Positions 8,581-19,296 of a stretch of 64,000 nucleotides of DNA are shown piece after piece. The notes beneath the pieces were generated by a model. It was not told the DNA's origin, did not search any database, and worked only from the letters and a program-made list of their open reading frames with translations. Where the stretch lies: the NCBI RefSeq assembly GCF_002976435.1, contig NZ_PUGF01000009.1, positions 1 through 64,000 on the forward strand. The letters run 5' to 3'. The translations under genes and the position numbers were made by a program. Origin of the DNA: Solimicrobium silvestre (lineage in GTDB: Bacteria > Pseudomonadota > Gammaproteobacteria > Burkholderiales > Burkholderiaceae_D). The first letter of the stretch is position 1, and every line of letters starts with the position of its first letter.

Positions 8581-9624
8581 ATGCTTATGAATAGTTCACC
8601 TGATATGACATCGGACTCCATCAATCAAATTTCAACTGAAACTTCGGTTAAGTCTTCAGTCGAAACCTCGCAATCTAAGATGAATTTACCAATGCGTTCA
8701 CATAAGTTGGGTGATTTTATATTTCATAAAATCACCCTTAGTTTTGCACTCAGCGTATTGCTGGTTTTATTAGGCATTATTGTTTCCTTGCTGATCGGCG
8801 CATGGCCCGCCTTGCATGAATTTGGCCCCGCTTTTATCACCACCATCGAGTGGGATCCGGTCAATGAGAAATACGGCGCATTGATCGCCATCGTCGGCAC
8901 GTTAGCCACCTCTTTTATAGCCTTGCTGATCGCATTTCCGATCAGCTTTGGTATTGCGTTATTCCTCACTGAAATTTGCCCAGCCTGGCTAAAACGCCCG
9001 TTAGGCACCGCCGTTGAATTGCTGGCAGGTGTGCCCAGCATTATTTACGGCATGTGGGGCCTGTTTATTTTTGCACCGTTCTTTGCCAAATATATTCAAC
9101 CGGTATTGGCGGCAACGTTAGGTCAATTACCCGGCATAGGGAAGTTGTTTCAAGGCCCTATGATCGGTATCGGTATTTTGGCTGCGGGAATTATTTTGGC
9201 CATCATGATTATTCCATTTATTGCCTCGGTGATGCGCGATGTGTTTGAAGTCGTGCCGCACATCCTAAAAGAATCGGCCTACGGTTTGGGCTGCACAAAA
9301 TGGGAAGTGGTCCGAAAAGTGGTGCTGCCTTATACCAAAATTGGTGTCGTCGGCGGCGTGATGCTGGGACTTGGCCGAGCTTTGGGTGAAACCATGGCAA
9401 TTACTTTCCTGATCGGAAATGCCAACCGCCTTTCATGGTCCTTATTTGCTGCGGGTAACAGCATCGCCTCAACATTGGCGAATGAGTTTGCTGAAGCTGA
9501 TACACCGTTACATGTTTCCTCTTTATATGCCTTAGGTTTGATTCTTTTTGTGATCACCTTGATTGTGTTATCAGCGGCAAAATTAATGTTGCTAGGTTTG
9601 AAAAAAAGTGAAGGTTTAAAATAA
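8581..9624 (+). CDS. pstC: Phosphate ABC transporter permease PstC
   Basis: This inner-membrane permease subunit pairs with PstA. It has 347 residues with a hydrophilic Ser/Thr-rich N-terminus of about 45 residues and then six predicted helices. The first is near residues 50-75 ([22 protein letters not shown]), and [16 protein letters not shown] lies in the middle. The ABC-coupling loop is seen in [20 protein letters not shown], followed by [12 protein letters not shown]. No strong ribosome site distinguishes the ATG at 8581 from the one at 8587. The stop overlaps the pstA start by one base. Confidence 0.94.
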   Translation: MLMNSSPDMTSDSINQISTETSVKSSVETSQSKMNLPMRSHKLGDFIFHKITLSFALSVLLVLLGIIVSLLIGAWPALHEFGPAFITTIEWDPVNEKYGALIAIVGTLATSFIALLIAFPISFGIALFLTEICPAWLKRPLGTAVELLAGVPSIIYGMWGLFIFAPFFAKYIQPVLAATLGQLPGIGKLFQGPMIGIGILAAGIILAIMIIPFIASVMRDVFEVVPHILKESAYGLGCTKWEVVRKVVLPYTKIGVVGGVMLGLGRALGETMAITFLIGNANRLSWSLFAAGNSIASTLANEFAEADTPLHVSSLYALGLILFVITLIVLSAAKLMLLGLKKSEGLK

Positions 9625-10520
9625 TGAATGCTCACTCAACACTAACAACCGTTGAAACTAAGTCAACTCCAATCAATAACGCAGTTTATCAACGTCGTTT
9701 ATGGGTACATCGGATCGGCATTAGCCTTTCTTTCCTGGCGATGGTGATCGGGGTGTTTTTCTTGTTATGGATCTTGCTTACCTTGTTCATTAAAGGCTTT
9801 AGCTCACTTAATTTAAGCATGCTTACTGAATCAACACCTCCTCCAGGCAGCGATGGTGGTGGCTTATTAAATGCTATCGTCGGTAGCGCAATGATGGTTG
9901 GTGTAGCGACCGTTATCTGCACACCAATCGGCATTCTGGCAGGGTTGTATCTGGCTGAATATGGCGAAGCAAACTGGTTTGCACAATTAACTCGCTTCGT
10001 TACCGATATTATGTTGTCGGCACCGTCGATTGTGATCGGCTTGTTTGTGTATGCGCTGTATGTCGCCAACATGAATCATTTTTCAGGCTGGGCAGGCAGT
10101 ATTGCCATTTCATTGATTGCGATTCCGGTCATCGTTCGTACCACCGATAATATGCTGCAACTGGTTCCTGGAAGCCTGCGTGAAGCGGCTTTTGCCTTGG
10201 GCGCGCCACGTTGGAAAGTCGCCATTCTGGTGCGTTTGCGCGCCGTTAAGGCTGGCGTCATTACCGGCGTGTTGTTAGCCGTTGCTCGGATATCCGGTGA
10301 AACAGCCCCCTTGTTATTTACTGCTCTAAATAATCAGTTTTATAATTCAGATATGAATAAACCGATGGCGAATTTGCCGGTAGTGATCTATCAGTTTGCG
10401 ATGAGCCCTTACGAAAATTGGCGCACTCTGGCGTGGGGCGGTGCCTTGATTATTACCTTGAGCGTGTTAGGTTTAAATATTTTGTCACGCACACTTTTTA
10501 ATCAAAAAATTCAAGGTTAA
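9624..10520 (+). CDS. pstA: Phosphate ABC transporter permease PstA
   Basis: This is the second inner-membrane permease subunit, 298 residues. Helices begin near residue 30 (ISLSFLAMVIGVFFLLWILL). The family stretches SAPSIVIGLFVYALYV and REAAFALGAPRWKVAILVRL (coupling loop for PstB) are present, followed by ARISGETAPLLFTAL. The coupling loop ends VRLRAVKAG, whereas many PstA proteins have LPAAKAG there, a small departure. Its ATG overlaps the pstC stop, so translation is probably coupled. Confidence 0.94.
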   Translation: MNAHSTLTTVETKSTPINNAVYQRRLWVHRIGISLSFLAMVIGVFFLLWILLTLFIKGFSSLNLSMLTESTPPPGSDGGGLLNAIVGSAMMVGVATVICTPIGILAGLYLAEYGEANWFAQLTRFVTDIMLSAPSIVIGLFVYALYVANMNHFSGWAGSIAISLIAIPVIVRTTDNMLQLVPGSLREAAFALGAPRWKVAILVRLRAVKAGVITGVLLAVARISGETAPLLFTALNNQFYNSDMNKPMANLPVVIYQFAMSPYENWRTLAWGGALIITLSVLGLNILSRTLFNQKIQG

Positions 10521-10590
10521 GCTCAATTTCCTTAGAGCTTATTTGCCACTTATTTATAGCTGCTTTACAGTTTATTCACAGGACTATTAA

Positions 10591-11382
10591 ATGCCTTCTT
10601 CCGCACATTCTATAGCGCACGAAACATTGCCATCTGCAATACAAATATCAGGTTTAAATTTTTTTTACGGCGCAACGCAAAGCCTTAAAAACATTAATTT
10701 ATCGATTAAAGACAAAAAAGTAACCGCTTTTATCGGACCTTCCGGCTGTGGTAAATCCACTTTGCTGCGCACCCTAAACCGTATGTATGATTTATATCCG
10801 GGCCAGCGCGCTGAGGGAAATATTATCTACAACAATAAAAATATTTTAGATGCCGATCAAGACATCAATATGCTGCGCGCTAAAATCGGCATGGTATTTC
10901 AAAAGCCAACCCCGTTCCCGATGTCGATTTACGACAACATCGCGTTCGGTGTGCGCCTGTATGAAAACCTGTCCAAAGGCGAGATGAATGAGCGCGTGGA
11001 ATGGGCTTTGAATAAAGCGGCATTGTGGAGCGAAGTTAAGGATAAATTATCAAAAAGCGGTTTGAGTTTATCTGGCGGCCAACAACAGCGGTTGTGCATT
11101 GCACGCGGCGTTGCGGTTAAACCGGATGTGCTGTTGCTGGATGAACCGACTTCGGCGCTCGACCCGATTTCAACGGCTAAAATCGAAGAATTGATCAACG
11201 AATTAAAGCAAGATTACACGATTGCGATTGTTACTCACAACATGCAGCAAGCGGCGCGTTGCTCTGATTACACCGCCTACATGTATTTGGGTGAGCTAGT
11301 TGAAGCAGGCGTGACAGATCAGGTATTTATGAATCCGGTTAAAAAAGAAACGCAGGATTACATTACCGGACGCTTTGGCTAA
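10591..11382 (+). CDS. pstB: Phosphate ABC transporter ATPase PstB
   Basis: This is the ATPase of the Pst transporter, 263 residues. Walker A is GPSGCGKST near residue 50, the Q-loop is [19 protein letters not shown] (a PstB hallmark), the signature [14 protein letters not shown] and Walker [16 protein letters not shown]. The switch His lies in [14 protein letters not shown]. The C-terminus [13 protein letters not shown] is standard. It lies 70 bp after pstA and 78 bp before phoU on the same strand, as in the common pst operon. Confidence 0.96.
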   Translation: MPSSAHSIAHETLPSAIQISGLNFFYGATQSLKNINLSIKDKKVTAFIGPSGCGKSTLLRTLNRMYDLYPGQRAEGNIIYNNKNILDADQDINMLRAKIGMVFQKPTPFPMSIYDNIAFGVRLYENLSKGEMNERVEWALNKAALWSEVKDKLSKSGLSLSGGQQQRLCIARGVAVKPDVLLLDEPTSALDPISTAKIEELINELKQDYTIAIVTHNMQQAARCSDYTAYMYLGELVEAGVTDQVFMNPVKKETQDYITGRFG

Positions 11383-11460
11383 GTCACAATTAATCACGAT
11401 TAGCCGCGATCAACAGTTTAATAATTAAGCGTAAAAAATTACAATTTTAGGGGATGAATA

Positions 11461-12159
11461 ATGACGGGCGAACACTCTTCCAGACAATATGACACCGACT
11501 TGGAAACCTTACGTTCCAAAGTACTGTTAATGGGTGGATTGGTAGAAAATCAATTCCACGACGCTATCGCGAGTTTTAGAGTCGGCAATGTGGAATTAGC
11601 AGCCAGTGTTATTAAAGCGGACGCAGGTGTTAATCAGCTGGAAGTCGATTTAGATGACGCTTGCCGTCATTTAATCTTAAAGCGCCAGCCAGCCGCTAAT
11701 GATTTGCGTACAGTCATGGCGACCGTAAAAGTTATTACCGATTTAGAGCGTATCGGTGACGAAGCCAGTAAAATTGCGCGGATTGCGCAAGGTAAAGATA
11801 CCCAGCGTGGCGCGTTGATATTTAACGATTACGAAGCAGTACGCGGCCTGGCTTCGCAAGTCGGCAATATGCTGCACGATGCCTTGGATGCGTTAGCACG
11901 TCTGGATGAAAAACAAGCCGTTAAGTTGATCGCCAAAGATGCGATTATTGACCAGGATTTCCGTGCCGTTATGCGTAATTTGATCACGTACATGATGGAA
12001 GATCCGCGCACCATTTCAGCCGCACTGGATGCTTTATGGATAGCCAAAGCGATAGAACGGATTGGCGACCATGCTAAAAATATTGCCGAACACGTGATCT
12101 TTATCGTTGAAGGCAAAGACATCCGTCATACGGATTACGCTGCGACACATCTTGCGTGA
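11461..12159 (+). CDS. phoU: Phosphate signalling protein PhoU
   Basis: This cytoplasmic three-helix-bundle protein represses Pho signalling when phosphate is ample, by linking the Pst transporter to PhoR. It has 232 residues with two PhoU repeats. Each contains the metal-binding pattern, seen as VITDLERIGDEASKIARIA (first) and IAKAIERIGDHAKNIAEHVI (second). Start support is an AGGGG site about 9 nt before the ATG. It precedes phoB by 17 bp, so repressor, regulator and transporter are in one operon. Confidence 0.95.
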   Translation: MTGEHSSRQYDTDLETLRSKVLLMGGLVENQFHDAIASFRVGNVELAASVIKADAGVNQLEVDLDDACRHLILKRQPAANDLRTVMATVKVITDLERIGDEASKIARIAQGKDTQRGALIFNDYEAVRGLASQVGNMLHDALDALARLDEKQAVKLIAKDAIIDQDFRAVMRNLITYMMEDPRTISAALDALWIAKAIERIGDHAKNIAEHVIFIVEGKDIRHTDYAATHLA

Positions 12160-12176
12160 ATTGAACAGGACATCAA

Positions 12177-12866
12177 ATGAGCTTAGATAAAACCACGATA
12201 TTGATTGTGGAAGACGAGCCGGCCATTGTTGAGCTGGTCAGCTTTACTTTACGTGCGGCAGGTTGGGAAACCTATGCCGTCAATAACACAGCAGATGCTT
12301 GGGCTTTCATTACCCGGCGCATGCCGCATTTAGTGCTGCTGGATTGGATGTTGCCAGATCAAAGCGGTATTCGCTTGCTTTCTAAAATTCGCGCAGACCG
12401 TCAATTTGGTGCATTACCTATTATCATGCTGACCGCGAAAAGTATGGAAGAGGATAAAATCGCTGGCTTGGATCATGGTGCTGATGACTATGTCACCAAA
12501 CCGTTCTCACCGCGTGAACTCACCGCACGCATCAAAACTGTATTGCGCCGCAAAGCACCGGAACACGGGCAGGGTGTATTGTCCGCTGGCCCGATTGTGT
12601 TAGATCCGGTGAGCTGCTCGGTATTGTTGAATGATCAGCGCATTGAGATCGGTCATGCTGAATTCAAACTGCTTAAATTCTTTTTGGCGCATCCAGACCG
12701 GGTTTTTTCACGTAGTCAGTTGCTCGATAAAGTGTGGGGCGATCATGTGGTAATTGAAGAACGCACAGTCGATGTGCATGTTCTGCGTTTGCGGAAAGTG
12801 CTTAAAACATCGGAGTCACTGATCAAAACGGTGCGTAGCGTTGGCTATATGCTGTCGGAAAAATAG
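12177..12866 (+). CDS. phoB: Phosphate regulon response regulator PhoB
   Basis: This OmpR-type regulator has 229 residues. The receiver domain has the acidic pair EDEP at the start, the phosphate-accepting Asp in VLLDWMLPDQSG (D56) and the Lys in DDYVTKPFSPREL. The C-terminal winged helix runs from about residue 130 with EFKLLKFFLAHPDRVFSRSQ and RTVDVHVLRLRKVLK. When phosphorylated by PhoR it binds Pho boxes such as those seen at 3541, 7213 and 7347. An AGGA ribosome site precedes the ATG. A hairpin terminator separates it from phoR. Confidence 0.96.
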   Translation: MSLDKTTILIVEDEPAIVELVSFTLRAAGWETYAVNNTADAWAFITRRMPHLVLLDWMLPDQSGIRLLSKIRADRQFGALPIIMLTAKSMEEDKIAGLDHGADDYVTKPFSPRELTARIKTVLRRKAPEHGQGVLSAGPIVLDPVSCSVLLNDQRIEIGHAEFKLLKFFLAHPDRVFSRSQLLDKVWGDHVVIEERTVDVHVLRLRKVLKTSESLIKTVRSVGYMLSEK

Positions 12867-12901
12867 ATGTGCTGAATTGCGTAAAAGATGCATAGGGATG
12901 C

Positions 12902-12940
12902 AAGGGGTGCGTGGAGGGGAAAGCCTTGCGCACCTTTTTT
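12902..12940 (+). terminator. Hairpin with U-tract between phoB and phoR
   Basis: A 10-bp stem with two G-U pairs (12902-12911 with 12929-12938) is followed by six Ts. A competing perfect 6-bp stem GCAAGG/CCTTGC overlaps it. It looks like an intrinsic terminator or attenuator that lowers phoR expression relative to phoB. Confidence 0.65.
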
Positions 12941-12990
12941 ATTCGTTCTAGAGTAGCAAAATCATCAAATAAAGAAGATAAAGAAGACTA

Positions 12991-14283
12991 ATGAATCCGT
13001 TAATTGTATTTTGGGTACCCGCTATTTTAAGAACTCTCATCGTGGTGTGCGGCGCGTTGGTTGTCGGTTATTTTTGGGGTATTTTGTGGTGCGCGATAGC
13101 GGTTGGTAGCGGCTTGGCGGTATTAATTGGACTGCAATTACACTATTTATACAGGCTTTCAATTTGGCTGGATAAACCTGATAGCAGTAAATTACCGGAC
13201 GGTTGGGGCGCATGGACAGAAATTTTTTCACGCTTGTACCGGATGCGTCGTGAAGATGAAAAAAATCAGGCCGAACTCTCGGAATGGTTAGCTCGTTTTA
13301 GACAAGCCATGACCTTGCTGCCCGATGGCGTGGTGATTATGGATGATGTTTTGTTTTTGGAGTGGTGCAATCCAGTTGCTGAGCAACATTTGGGATTGAG
13401 CCTGAGCAAAGATAAAAATATGCGGGTAACCAATCTGATTCGTAGCCCGGAATTTATGGATTACGTTATTTTAGGCCGTTTTGACAAGCCGCTGACTGTC
13501 ACGCACCGCGACCGCAAATTAATTTTACACATTATTAAATTTGAAAATCGCCGCCAAATTTTAGTCACACATGACATTACCGAAAGCGAACGAATCGATA
13601 TGATGCGGCGCGACTTTATCGCCAATGCGTCACATGAGTTACGTACCCCGCTTACCGTGATTAACGGCTTTTTGGAAATCAACGCAATGCAACCTGATCT
13701 GGATAGTAAAATCAGGGCAGGGCACATCAAGTTGATGACTGAGCAAGGGCAGCGTATGCAAGGCTTGGTGGAAGATATGTTGACTTTAACGCGGCTTGAA
13801 TCGGTGGATTTTCCAGTGCGTCCGGAGCGCGTCAACATGACGCAGTTATTGGAGTCGGTTGTATCGGAAATGCACGGTTTATCAGTCGGCAAGCATGAAT
13901 TAATCTTTATTAATGAAGGCCCGGATGTGATGGGCAGTTTTGATGAGTTGCGCAGTGCATTTGGTAACCTGGTTTCTAATGCTGTTCGCTACACCCCGGT
14001 GGGCGGCACGATCACCATTAGCTGGACTAATTCCGATGCAGGCCCGAAATTTATGGTGAAAGATAGCGGAATTGGTATTAGTTCTGAGCATATATCGCGC
14101 TTAACCGAACGTTTTTACCGGGTTGATAAAAGCCGTTCACGCGAAACCCAAGGCACTGGTTTAGGTTTGGCAATTGTGAAGCACGTTGCGTTGCGGCATA
14201 AGGCGCAATTAACAATTGAATCGACCTCCGGTGTGGGAAGCGCTTTTTCAATTCAATTTCCAATGCCAGTTTCTATTGCATAA
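12991..14283 (+). CDS. phoR: Phosphate regulon sensor histidine kinase PhoR
   Basis: This inner-membrane kinase of 430 residues phosphorylates PhoB at low phosphate. Two close membrane helices occupy about residues 8-50 with almost no periplasmic part, as in other PhoR. A PAS domain follows at about 100-200 (RFRQAMTLLPDGVVIMDD). The dimerisation/phosphorylation helix has the His in NASHELRTPLTVI (H215). ATPase boxes are NLVSNAVRYTPVGG, VKDSGIGISSEHI and GTGLGLAIVKH. A terminator follows at 14304. Confidence 0.95.
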   Translation: MNPLIVFWVPAILRTLIVVCGALVVGYFWGILWCAIAVGSGLAVLIGLQLHYLYRLSIWLDKPDSSKLPDGWGAWTEIFSRLYRMRREDEKNQAELSEWLARFRQAMTLLPDGVVIMDDVLFLEWCNPVAEQHLGLSLSKDKNMRVTNLIRSPEFMDYVILGRFDKPLTVTHRDRKLILHIIKFENRRQILVTHDITESERIDMMRRDFIANASHELRTPLTVINGFLEINAMQPDLDSKIRAGHIKLMTEQGQRMQGLVEDMLTLTRLESVDFPVRPERVNMTQLLESVVSEMHGLSVGKHELIFINEGPDVMGSFDELRSAFGNLVSNAVRYTPVGGTITISWTNSDAGPKFMVKDSGIGISSEHISRLTERFYRVDKSRSRETQGTGLGLAIVKHVALRHKAQLTIESTSGVGSAFSIQFPMPVSIA

Positions 14284-14303
14284 ATAGGCATTAAGATACC
14301 TAA

Positions 14304-14338
14304 ATGGGGCGTATTTCATATACTCCCCATATTTTTTT
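14304..14338 (+). terminator. Terminator after phoR
   Basis: ATGGGGCGTA and TACTCCCCAT form a 10-bp stem with one mismatch and a 7-nt loop, followed by a T-rich run. It marks the end of the pst-pho operon. Confidence 0.75.
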
Positions 14339-14751
14339 AAATATTCCACCTATTGAGTGGGTTTGCCTTCAATTAAAAACAAATTTTTCGACAGTATATT
14401 TAATACATAAGCTAGATATTAATCATTCCGATGGTTTTTAAAAAAAATACTAGAGTACTGTAATCTTAAATGGGGAAATAATATTGCCATTTTCCATTAT
14501 TTAAAACTCCCTCCTTCTTTATTTAGCGTTAAAGTAATTGCTTTCTCAACTGCAATTTCGTAAATTCTTGCGCGTGTCACATGGCAAAGGAATTAATTTG
14601 TTATATGTGTTGTTTTATGGGAATTTTTAGTGGTTCTTCTTAGGCAAATTAATGACAATATCAATAGAGCATAAAAAGCTGTGAACGTACGTAGATAGTC
14701 AACGCATAGCCCCCCATCAGCGCGATCAGTTTTAATCAAAGAATTTTAAAA
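14339..14751 (+). other. Long AT-rich region upstream of dctA
   Basis: No coding frame with family features was seen in these roughly 410 bp. The stretch is AT-rich and probably carries the dctA promoter and leader. I looked for a -24/-12 sigma-54 element, common before dctA, and found no convincing match. Confidence 0.4.
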
Positions 14752-15996
14752 ATGAAAAAACCTTTCTATAAAATATTGTATGTCCAAGTTTTGTTTGCAA
14801 TTTGTTGCGGAATTTTAATCGGCGTATTTCAACCGCATTTTGGCGTTGAATTAAAGCCGTTAGGCGATGGCTTTATTAAGCTGATCAAAATGATCATTGC
14901 TCCAGTTATTTTCTGCACCGTAGTGAGCGGCATTGCGGGAATGCAAGACATCAAAAAAGTAGGGCGAGTAGGTGGTAAGGCCTTGATTTATTTTGAAGTG
15001 CTGTCTTCAATCGCCTTACTAATCGGCTTAATCGTCGCCAATGTAATACGTCCCGGTGACGGCTTTAATGCCAATTTAGCGTCGCTAGATACCAGCGGTA
15101 TTGCGCAATTCACTACAAAAGCAATGCCGACCACGGTCGAATTCATTATGAACATTATTCCCGAGACCTTGGTCGGCGCTTTTGCGCATGGGGATATTTT
15201 GCCGGTGCTGCTAATCGCTATTCTGTTTGGTTTTGCCTTATCTACTTTGGGTGAAAAAGGAAAACCGATTCTGCATTTGGTTGATGACCTCTCGAAGGTC
15301 ATCTTTGCAGTCGTCGGTATTTTGATGAAGGCTGCACCGATTGGAGCCTTTGGTGCCATGGCATTTACGATCAGCAAGTACGGCATCGCTTCCTTGTTGC
15401 CATTAGCAAAATTAATGGGTTCTTTTTACCTGACTTGCGGCTTATTTATCTTTGTTGTGCTGGGTATTGTCGCCAAATTAACCGGATTTTCAATCTGGAG
15501 GTTTTTGGTTTATATCAAAGAAGAATTGCTGATTGTGCTCGGCACCAGTTCCTCGGAGAGCGGCTTACCTTTGTTAATGGAAAAATTACAACGGCTCGGT
15601 TGCGCAAAATCAGTGGTAGGTTTGGTCGTGCCGACTGGATACTCCTTTAATTTGGACGGCACCAATATTTACATGACCATGGCCGCGCTATTTATTGCAC
15701 AGGCAACTAATACCGATCTCACCTTGACCCAGCAATTGACTATACTTGGTGTTGCGATGCTGACTTCAAAAGGCGCATCAGGTATTACTGGCGCTGGCTT
15801 TATTACCCTGGCAGCAACTTTGGCGGTAGTCCCGACAATACCGATTACTGGCATGGCACTCATTTTAGGAATCGACCGGTTTATGAGTGAATGTCGGGCA
15901 TTAACTAATTTTATTGGCAATGGTGTTGCAACTATTGTTGTGTCAAAATGGGAAAATGAATTGGATATGTCTATACTGAAACAAGAATTATCGTGA
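14752..15996 (+). CDS. dctA: C4-dicarboxylate:cation symporter DctA
   Basis: This inner-membrane transporter of 414 residues takes up succinate, fumarate and malate with protons or sodium. Family landmarks are [20 protein letters not shown] near residue 40, [19 protein letters not shown], the serine-rich re-entrant loop [31 protein letters not shown], the second re-entrant loop [14 protein letters not shown], and the substrate-site helix [20 protein letters not shown]. No DctBD pair with clear identity lies beside it. The histidine kinase that follows on the same strand could be a sensor partner, but that is not shown by sequence. Confidence 0.93.
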   Translation: MKKPFYKILYVQVLFAICCGILIGVFQPHFGVELKPLGDGFIKLIKMIIAPVIFCTVVSGIAGMQDIKKVGRVGGKALIYFEVLSSIALLIGLIVANVIRPGDGFNANLASLDTSGIAQFTTKAMPTTVEFIMNIIPETLVGAFAHGDILPVLLIAILFGFALSTLGEKGKPILHLVDDLSKVIFAVVGILMKAAPIGAFGAMAFTISKYGIASLLPLAKLMGSFYLTCGLFIFVVLGIVAKLTGFSIWRFLVYIKEELLIVLGTSSSESGLPLLMEKLQRLGCAKSVVGLVVPTGYSFNLDGTNIYMTMAALFIAQATNTDLTLTQQLTILGVAMLTSKGASGITGAGFITLAATLAVVPTIPITGMALILGIDRFMSECRALTNFIGNGVATIVVSKWENELDMSILKQELS

Positions 15997-16266
15997 GTAG
16001 GTATGTTTCAGTAAGTAAGCTTCATTTGTGAGCATCAAAGCGTAGTAACCAATGGCAACAATGCGGTGAATAACTGTTTTGTTGCTTTTTCATTGAACTA
16101 GTACTTTGCAAAACCACAAAAGAAACATATCTTGCTATAACCATGTTGAGTAAATCCATTTTAGAATTTTTCGCCGAGGTAAGGCGACTAGAACCAACTA
16201 ACTTACTTTTTTCAAACATAAATCAGCGCACTATGGCCGGTTTTTCATCATGTATACGATAGCACT

Positions 16267-18693
16267 ATGAGAATTACCCTTAAATGGAAAGTCATTGTTG
16301 GTTGTATCTTGCTGGAAATTATTGCTCTGGCGTTTATTGCTGGCATTAACTTTGAAATTAATAACGATTATCTCGACCAAATATCCCAAAATCGCCTACA
16401 ACAACTTAATACTTGTTTAAATAGTCAGTTTGAACATCGCCGCTTTGACTTAAAAGATGATGTAGTCGCTTCGCTGATGGACGCATGCCAAACCAAAGAC
16501 AGTTTGACTTACTTTGTACTCTTTGATCAAAATGATCGCGTTGTCTTAAAAAAAGGCTGGCCAGGTTCTGAATTGTCCGGCACGACCAGCTTAAGTAGCG
16601 CCATTAGTGCTATTGGCAGCCTGCCGTGGAAAACTCCCAGCTTTTACAATTCCATGCTGCTCACTACGCCGCAATATTCCCATTTGCTATACGGTGGAAC
16701 TACTGTTTTCAAACAACAGGCGCAATTTGAGTTAGCCAAAAAAGCATTGGTACTTTCGTTGATTGCGATTGTTCTTAGCATCGCATTCTTTGTTCTGTTA
16801 ATGGGCTGGCTAAGCCGTCATTTGAAAATGCTCGAAAATGCGGCCAACGAAATTTTAGTAGGTAACTATGATGTCTCGATTGATTACCTTGGTAATGATG
16901 AAATTGGACGAGTTGGTTTTGCCATCAATCTGGTGACGACAACATTAAAAAATGAAATTCAGGCATTAAGGAAAAGTGAAGAAAGCGAGCGCCAGACCGC
17001 CGCGCGGATGTTGAAGGTAATTGATGCTGTTCCTGACTTTATGCTGTTAAGCCGTATTTCGGATGCGTACATTATTTATGCCAATGCCGGTGTTGAAAAC
17101 ATGACCGGCCATGCATACAGCGAATTAGTCGGAAAAACCATTGATGAAGTCGAACTTGGCATCACCAAAGCACAGCGCAAAGATTGGCAAAACCAGCTCA
17201 ACAGAAATGGTTCACTCACCAACTACGAAACCATCATTAAACATAAAGACGGTAGTTTAATTAATGTATTGGTCTCGGCTTCCTTGTTGGAAATTGATAA
17301 TGCTGCTCATGTCTTGATTATCTGCCGCGATATCACTGACCGAAAATTAGTTGAAGCCGCTGTTGCACATGCAAACCGACAATTAAACTATGTGCTGGAT
17401 GCTGCTTCCGAGATAGCGATCATTTCTACGGATGTTAATGGCATCGTGCAGATGTTTAATCGTGGTGCTGAAAAGATGTTGGGGTATCGTGCCAGGGAGC
17501 AAATTGGTATGCCGATGCGCTTTGATATTCATGATACGTATGAATTAGTGCAACGTAGTAAGGAGTTAAGCCGCCAGTTTGGACGTGAAGTGCAAACTTC
17601 CGAGGTGCTTACCCTGATTCCCGTCAAGCTAGGTTCGGAAACGAGAAACTGGACGTATATTTGCAAAAATGGTCAGCGCTTAAATGTCTCGCTAACCGTT
17701 ACCAGAGTGCAAGATGGTGCCGGCAAAGTAGTCGGTTTCCTTGGTATCGCCCGCGACATTACGTTGCAGCTGCAAGCGGAACAGGCACTGCAAGAATTAA
17801 ATTATCAACTGGAAAAACGGGTAGAAGAGCGCACCGCGGAATTAGGTGAAACCAATAAAAATCTGGCGAATACGATGCACAATCTTCAGTTAGCTCAAGC
17901 TGAATTAGTGCGTTCAGAAAAACTGACCGCACTGGGGGATATCGTGGCAGTCGTTGCGCATGAAATTAATACCCCGATCGGTAATTGTTTAACAGTCGCC
18001 ACCACGCTGCGTGACCGTAGCGTCGAGTTATATGAAGAAGTAGAGCAGGGCACAATCCGCCGCTCAAGTTTGAGTCGCTATATGAACGACAGTAAAACCG
18101 GGATGGATATTTTAATTCGCGGCTTGAACCGTTCCAGTGAATTAGTCAGCAATTTCAAGCAAGTTGCGGTAGATCAGACGAGTGAGCAGCGGCGTGTCTT
18201 CAAGCTGCACAAAGTAGTCAATGAAGTGGTCGCGTTGATGATACCGATGTTGCGCAAAACGCCGTACAAATTATCCATCTCTATTCCTGAGGATATTTCG
18301 ATGGATAGTTTTCCGGGCCCTATCGAGCAAATCGTCACCAATTTAATCAACAATTCAATCTTGCATGCCTTTGAAGAAGACAAGCAGGGCAATATGACAT
18401 TGACTGCAGCCAAGCAAGATCAGAATGTGAAGATAGAGTTTTCTGATGACGGCAAAGGTATTCCCGAGCATCATTTAAACCGCATTTTTGATCCGTTTTT
18501 CACCACCAAACTGGGGCGTGGTGGCACTGGTTTAGGTCTGAATATTGTGCATAATATTGTGCGGAAAATGCTGGGCGGGCAGATTGAAGTCAGTAGTCAG
18601 GCCAGTGGCGGAACTTCTTTTGTGATTGTGTTGCCCCTGTTTGCTCCAGCAGCCAGTCCGCCGGAGAAAAGGCAGTCAACCCATTTTATTTAA
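16267..18693 (+). CDS. Membrane PAS-PAS sensor histidine kinase
   Basis: This large hybrid-free kinase has 808 residues. A first membrane helix near residues 8-28, a periplasmic domain of about 130 residues and a second helix near 158-180 are followed by HAMP, then a PAS domain (about 250-365) and a second PAS/PAC (about 370-515). A coiled linker ends in the kinase core. The phospho-accepting His is H565 in [12 protein letters not shown]. ATPase boxes are [24 protein letters not shown] and [13 protein letters not shown]. This is the HisKA/HATPase type resembling DctB-like kinases. No response regulator is adjacent, so it is an orphan in this window. Its last codon overlaps the stop of the convergent VF530 gene. 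The signal sensed is unknown. Confidence 0.85.
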   Translation: MRITLKWKVIVGCILLEIIALAFIAGINFEINNDYLDQISQNRLQQLNTCLNSQFEHRRFDLKDDVVASLMDACQTKDSLTYFVLFDQNDRVVLKKGWPGSELSGTTSLSSAISAIGSLPWKTPSFYNSMLLTTPQYSHLLYGGTTVFKQQAQFELAKKALVLSLIAIVLSIAFFVLLMGWLSRHLKMLENAANEILVGNYDVSIDYLGNDEIGRVGFAINLVTTTLKNEIQALRKSEESERQTAARMLKVIDAVPDFMLLSRISDAYIIYANAGVENMTGHAYSELVGKTIDEVELGITKAQRKDWQNQLNRNGSLTNYETIIKHKDGSLINVLVSASLLEIDNAAHVLIICRDITDRKLVEAAVAHANRQLNYVLDAASEIAIISTDVNGIVQMFNRGAEKMLGYRAREQIGMPMRFDIHDTYELVQRSKELSRQFGREVQTSEVLTLIPVKLGSETRNWTYICKNGQRLNVSLTVTRVQDGAGKVVGFLGIARDITLQLQAEQALQELNYQLEKRVEERTAELGETNKNLANTMHNLQLAQAELVRSEKLTALGDIVAVVAHEINTPIGNCLTVATTLRDRSVELYEEVEQGTIRRSSLSRYMNDSKTGMDILIRGLNRSSELVSNFKQVAVDQTSEQRRVFKLHKVVNEVVALMIPMLRKTPYKLSISIPEDISMDSFPGPIEQIVTNLINNSILHAFEEDKQGNMTLTAAKQDQNVKIEFSDDGKGIPEHHLNRIFDPFFTTKLGRGGTGLGLNIVHNIVRKMLGGQIEVSSQASGGTSFVIVLPLFAPAASPPEKRQSTHFI

Positions 18694-18911
18694 GGGTTAG
18701 TTTTTTTAATTGCTACATACATGGCTTCGACTTTGTCACGCGCCCAAGGTGTTCTGCGTAAAAACTTTAAACTGGATTGAACACTTGGCTCATGGGTAAA
18801 GCAGCGAATATTGACTTCTTTAGCCATTTCTTCCCAGCCGTAAACTCTCACTAACTCAGTCAGAATATGCTCAAGCGTTACGCCTTGCAGCGGATTGTTA
18901 GGATGTGTCAT
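18690..18911 (-). CDS. VF530-family (DUF2132) small protein
   Basis: This 73-residue protein belongs to the VF530/DUF2132 family, shown by [26 protein letters not shown] at the start (split here by family motif [10 protein letters not shown]) and [19 protein letters not shown] at the end. The family has a compact helical fold and is described as possibly DNA-binding. No specific role is established. It converges on, and overlaps by 4 bp, the end of the upstream kinase gene. An independent promoter on the minus strand is expected. Confidence 0.85.
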   Translation of the reverse strand: MTHPNNPLQGVTLEHILTELVRVYGWEEMAKEVNIRCFTHEPSVQSSLKFLRRTPWARDKVEAMYVAIKKTNP

Positions 18912-19005
18912 GGGGAAAGTAGCAATTGATGAAGCTGAGATTTTACCAAGCTATGGAATGCTTGAGTGGTCATTTTTCGCTGGCTGCGCCGATTTGCTGA
19001 GATGA

Positions 19006-19296
19006 CTAATGTTCCGGGGGGCAGTTTCGGCGTTCATGAAAAACATGGAGTATTTGCACTTGATCACCTTGCACTTGATACGCAACAAGGTACGGCGTAC
19101 TGGAAATAACCAATTCGAAGCTGCCGCTAATACGGCCTTTGCGGCCAAGTAAGGTAAACTCAATAAGTTGGCTGACCTGCTGTTTTATGTGGGTATCAAT
19201 GCCTAATGCCGCTAACACATTGCGCTCAGCAATGTAGTTTAGGATATCGTCTTTCTCTGCAATTGCTTCTGACAACCAAACAACACTACTTTGCAT
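19006..19296 (-). CDS. ParE/RelE-superfamily toxin
   Basis: This 96-residue protein shows the ParE-type toxin pattern. The N-terminal helix SEAIAEKDDILNYIAERN is followed by a second helix and the beta-sheet end GSFELVISSTPYLVAYQV and VQILHVFHERRN. ParE toxins act on DNA gyrase, while RelE relatives cut mRNA; the target here is not known. The gene overlaps its upstream antitoxin partner by 11 bp, typical of these pairs. In this region the pair stands between unrelated chromosomal genes and has its own promoter, which fits an acquired module. Confidence 0.85.
   Translation of the reverse strand: MQSSVVWLSEAIAEKDDILNYIAERNVLAALGIDTHIKQQVSQLIEFTLLGRKGRISGSFELVISSTPYLVAYQVQGDQVQILHVFHERRNCPPEH

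Noticed and set aside
13461-13892. 143-codon minus-strand frame inside phoR
   Set aside because: It is the antisense of the kinase core, rich in Ser/Arg/Cys without domain signals.
14339-14751. Sigma-54 promoter before dctA
   Set aside because: No TGGCAC-N5-TTGCA type element with intact GG and GC could be found.
16022-16219. 65-codon minus-strand frame between dctA and the kinase gene
   Set aside because: No ribosome site, no family signal and AT-rich composition; considered chance.
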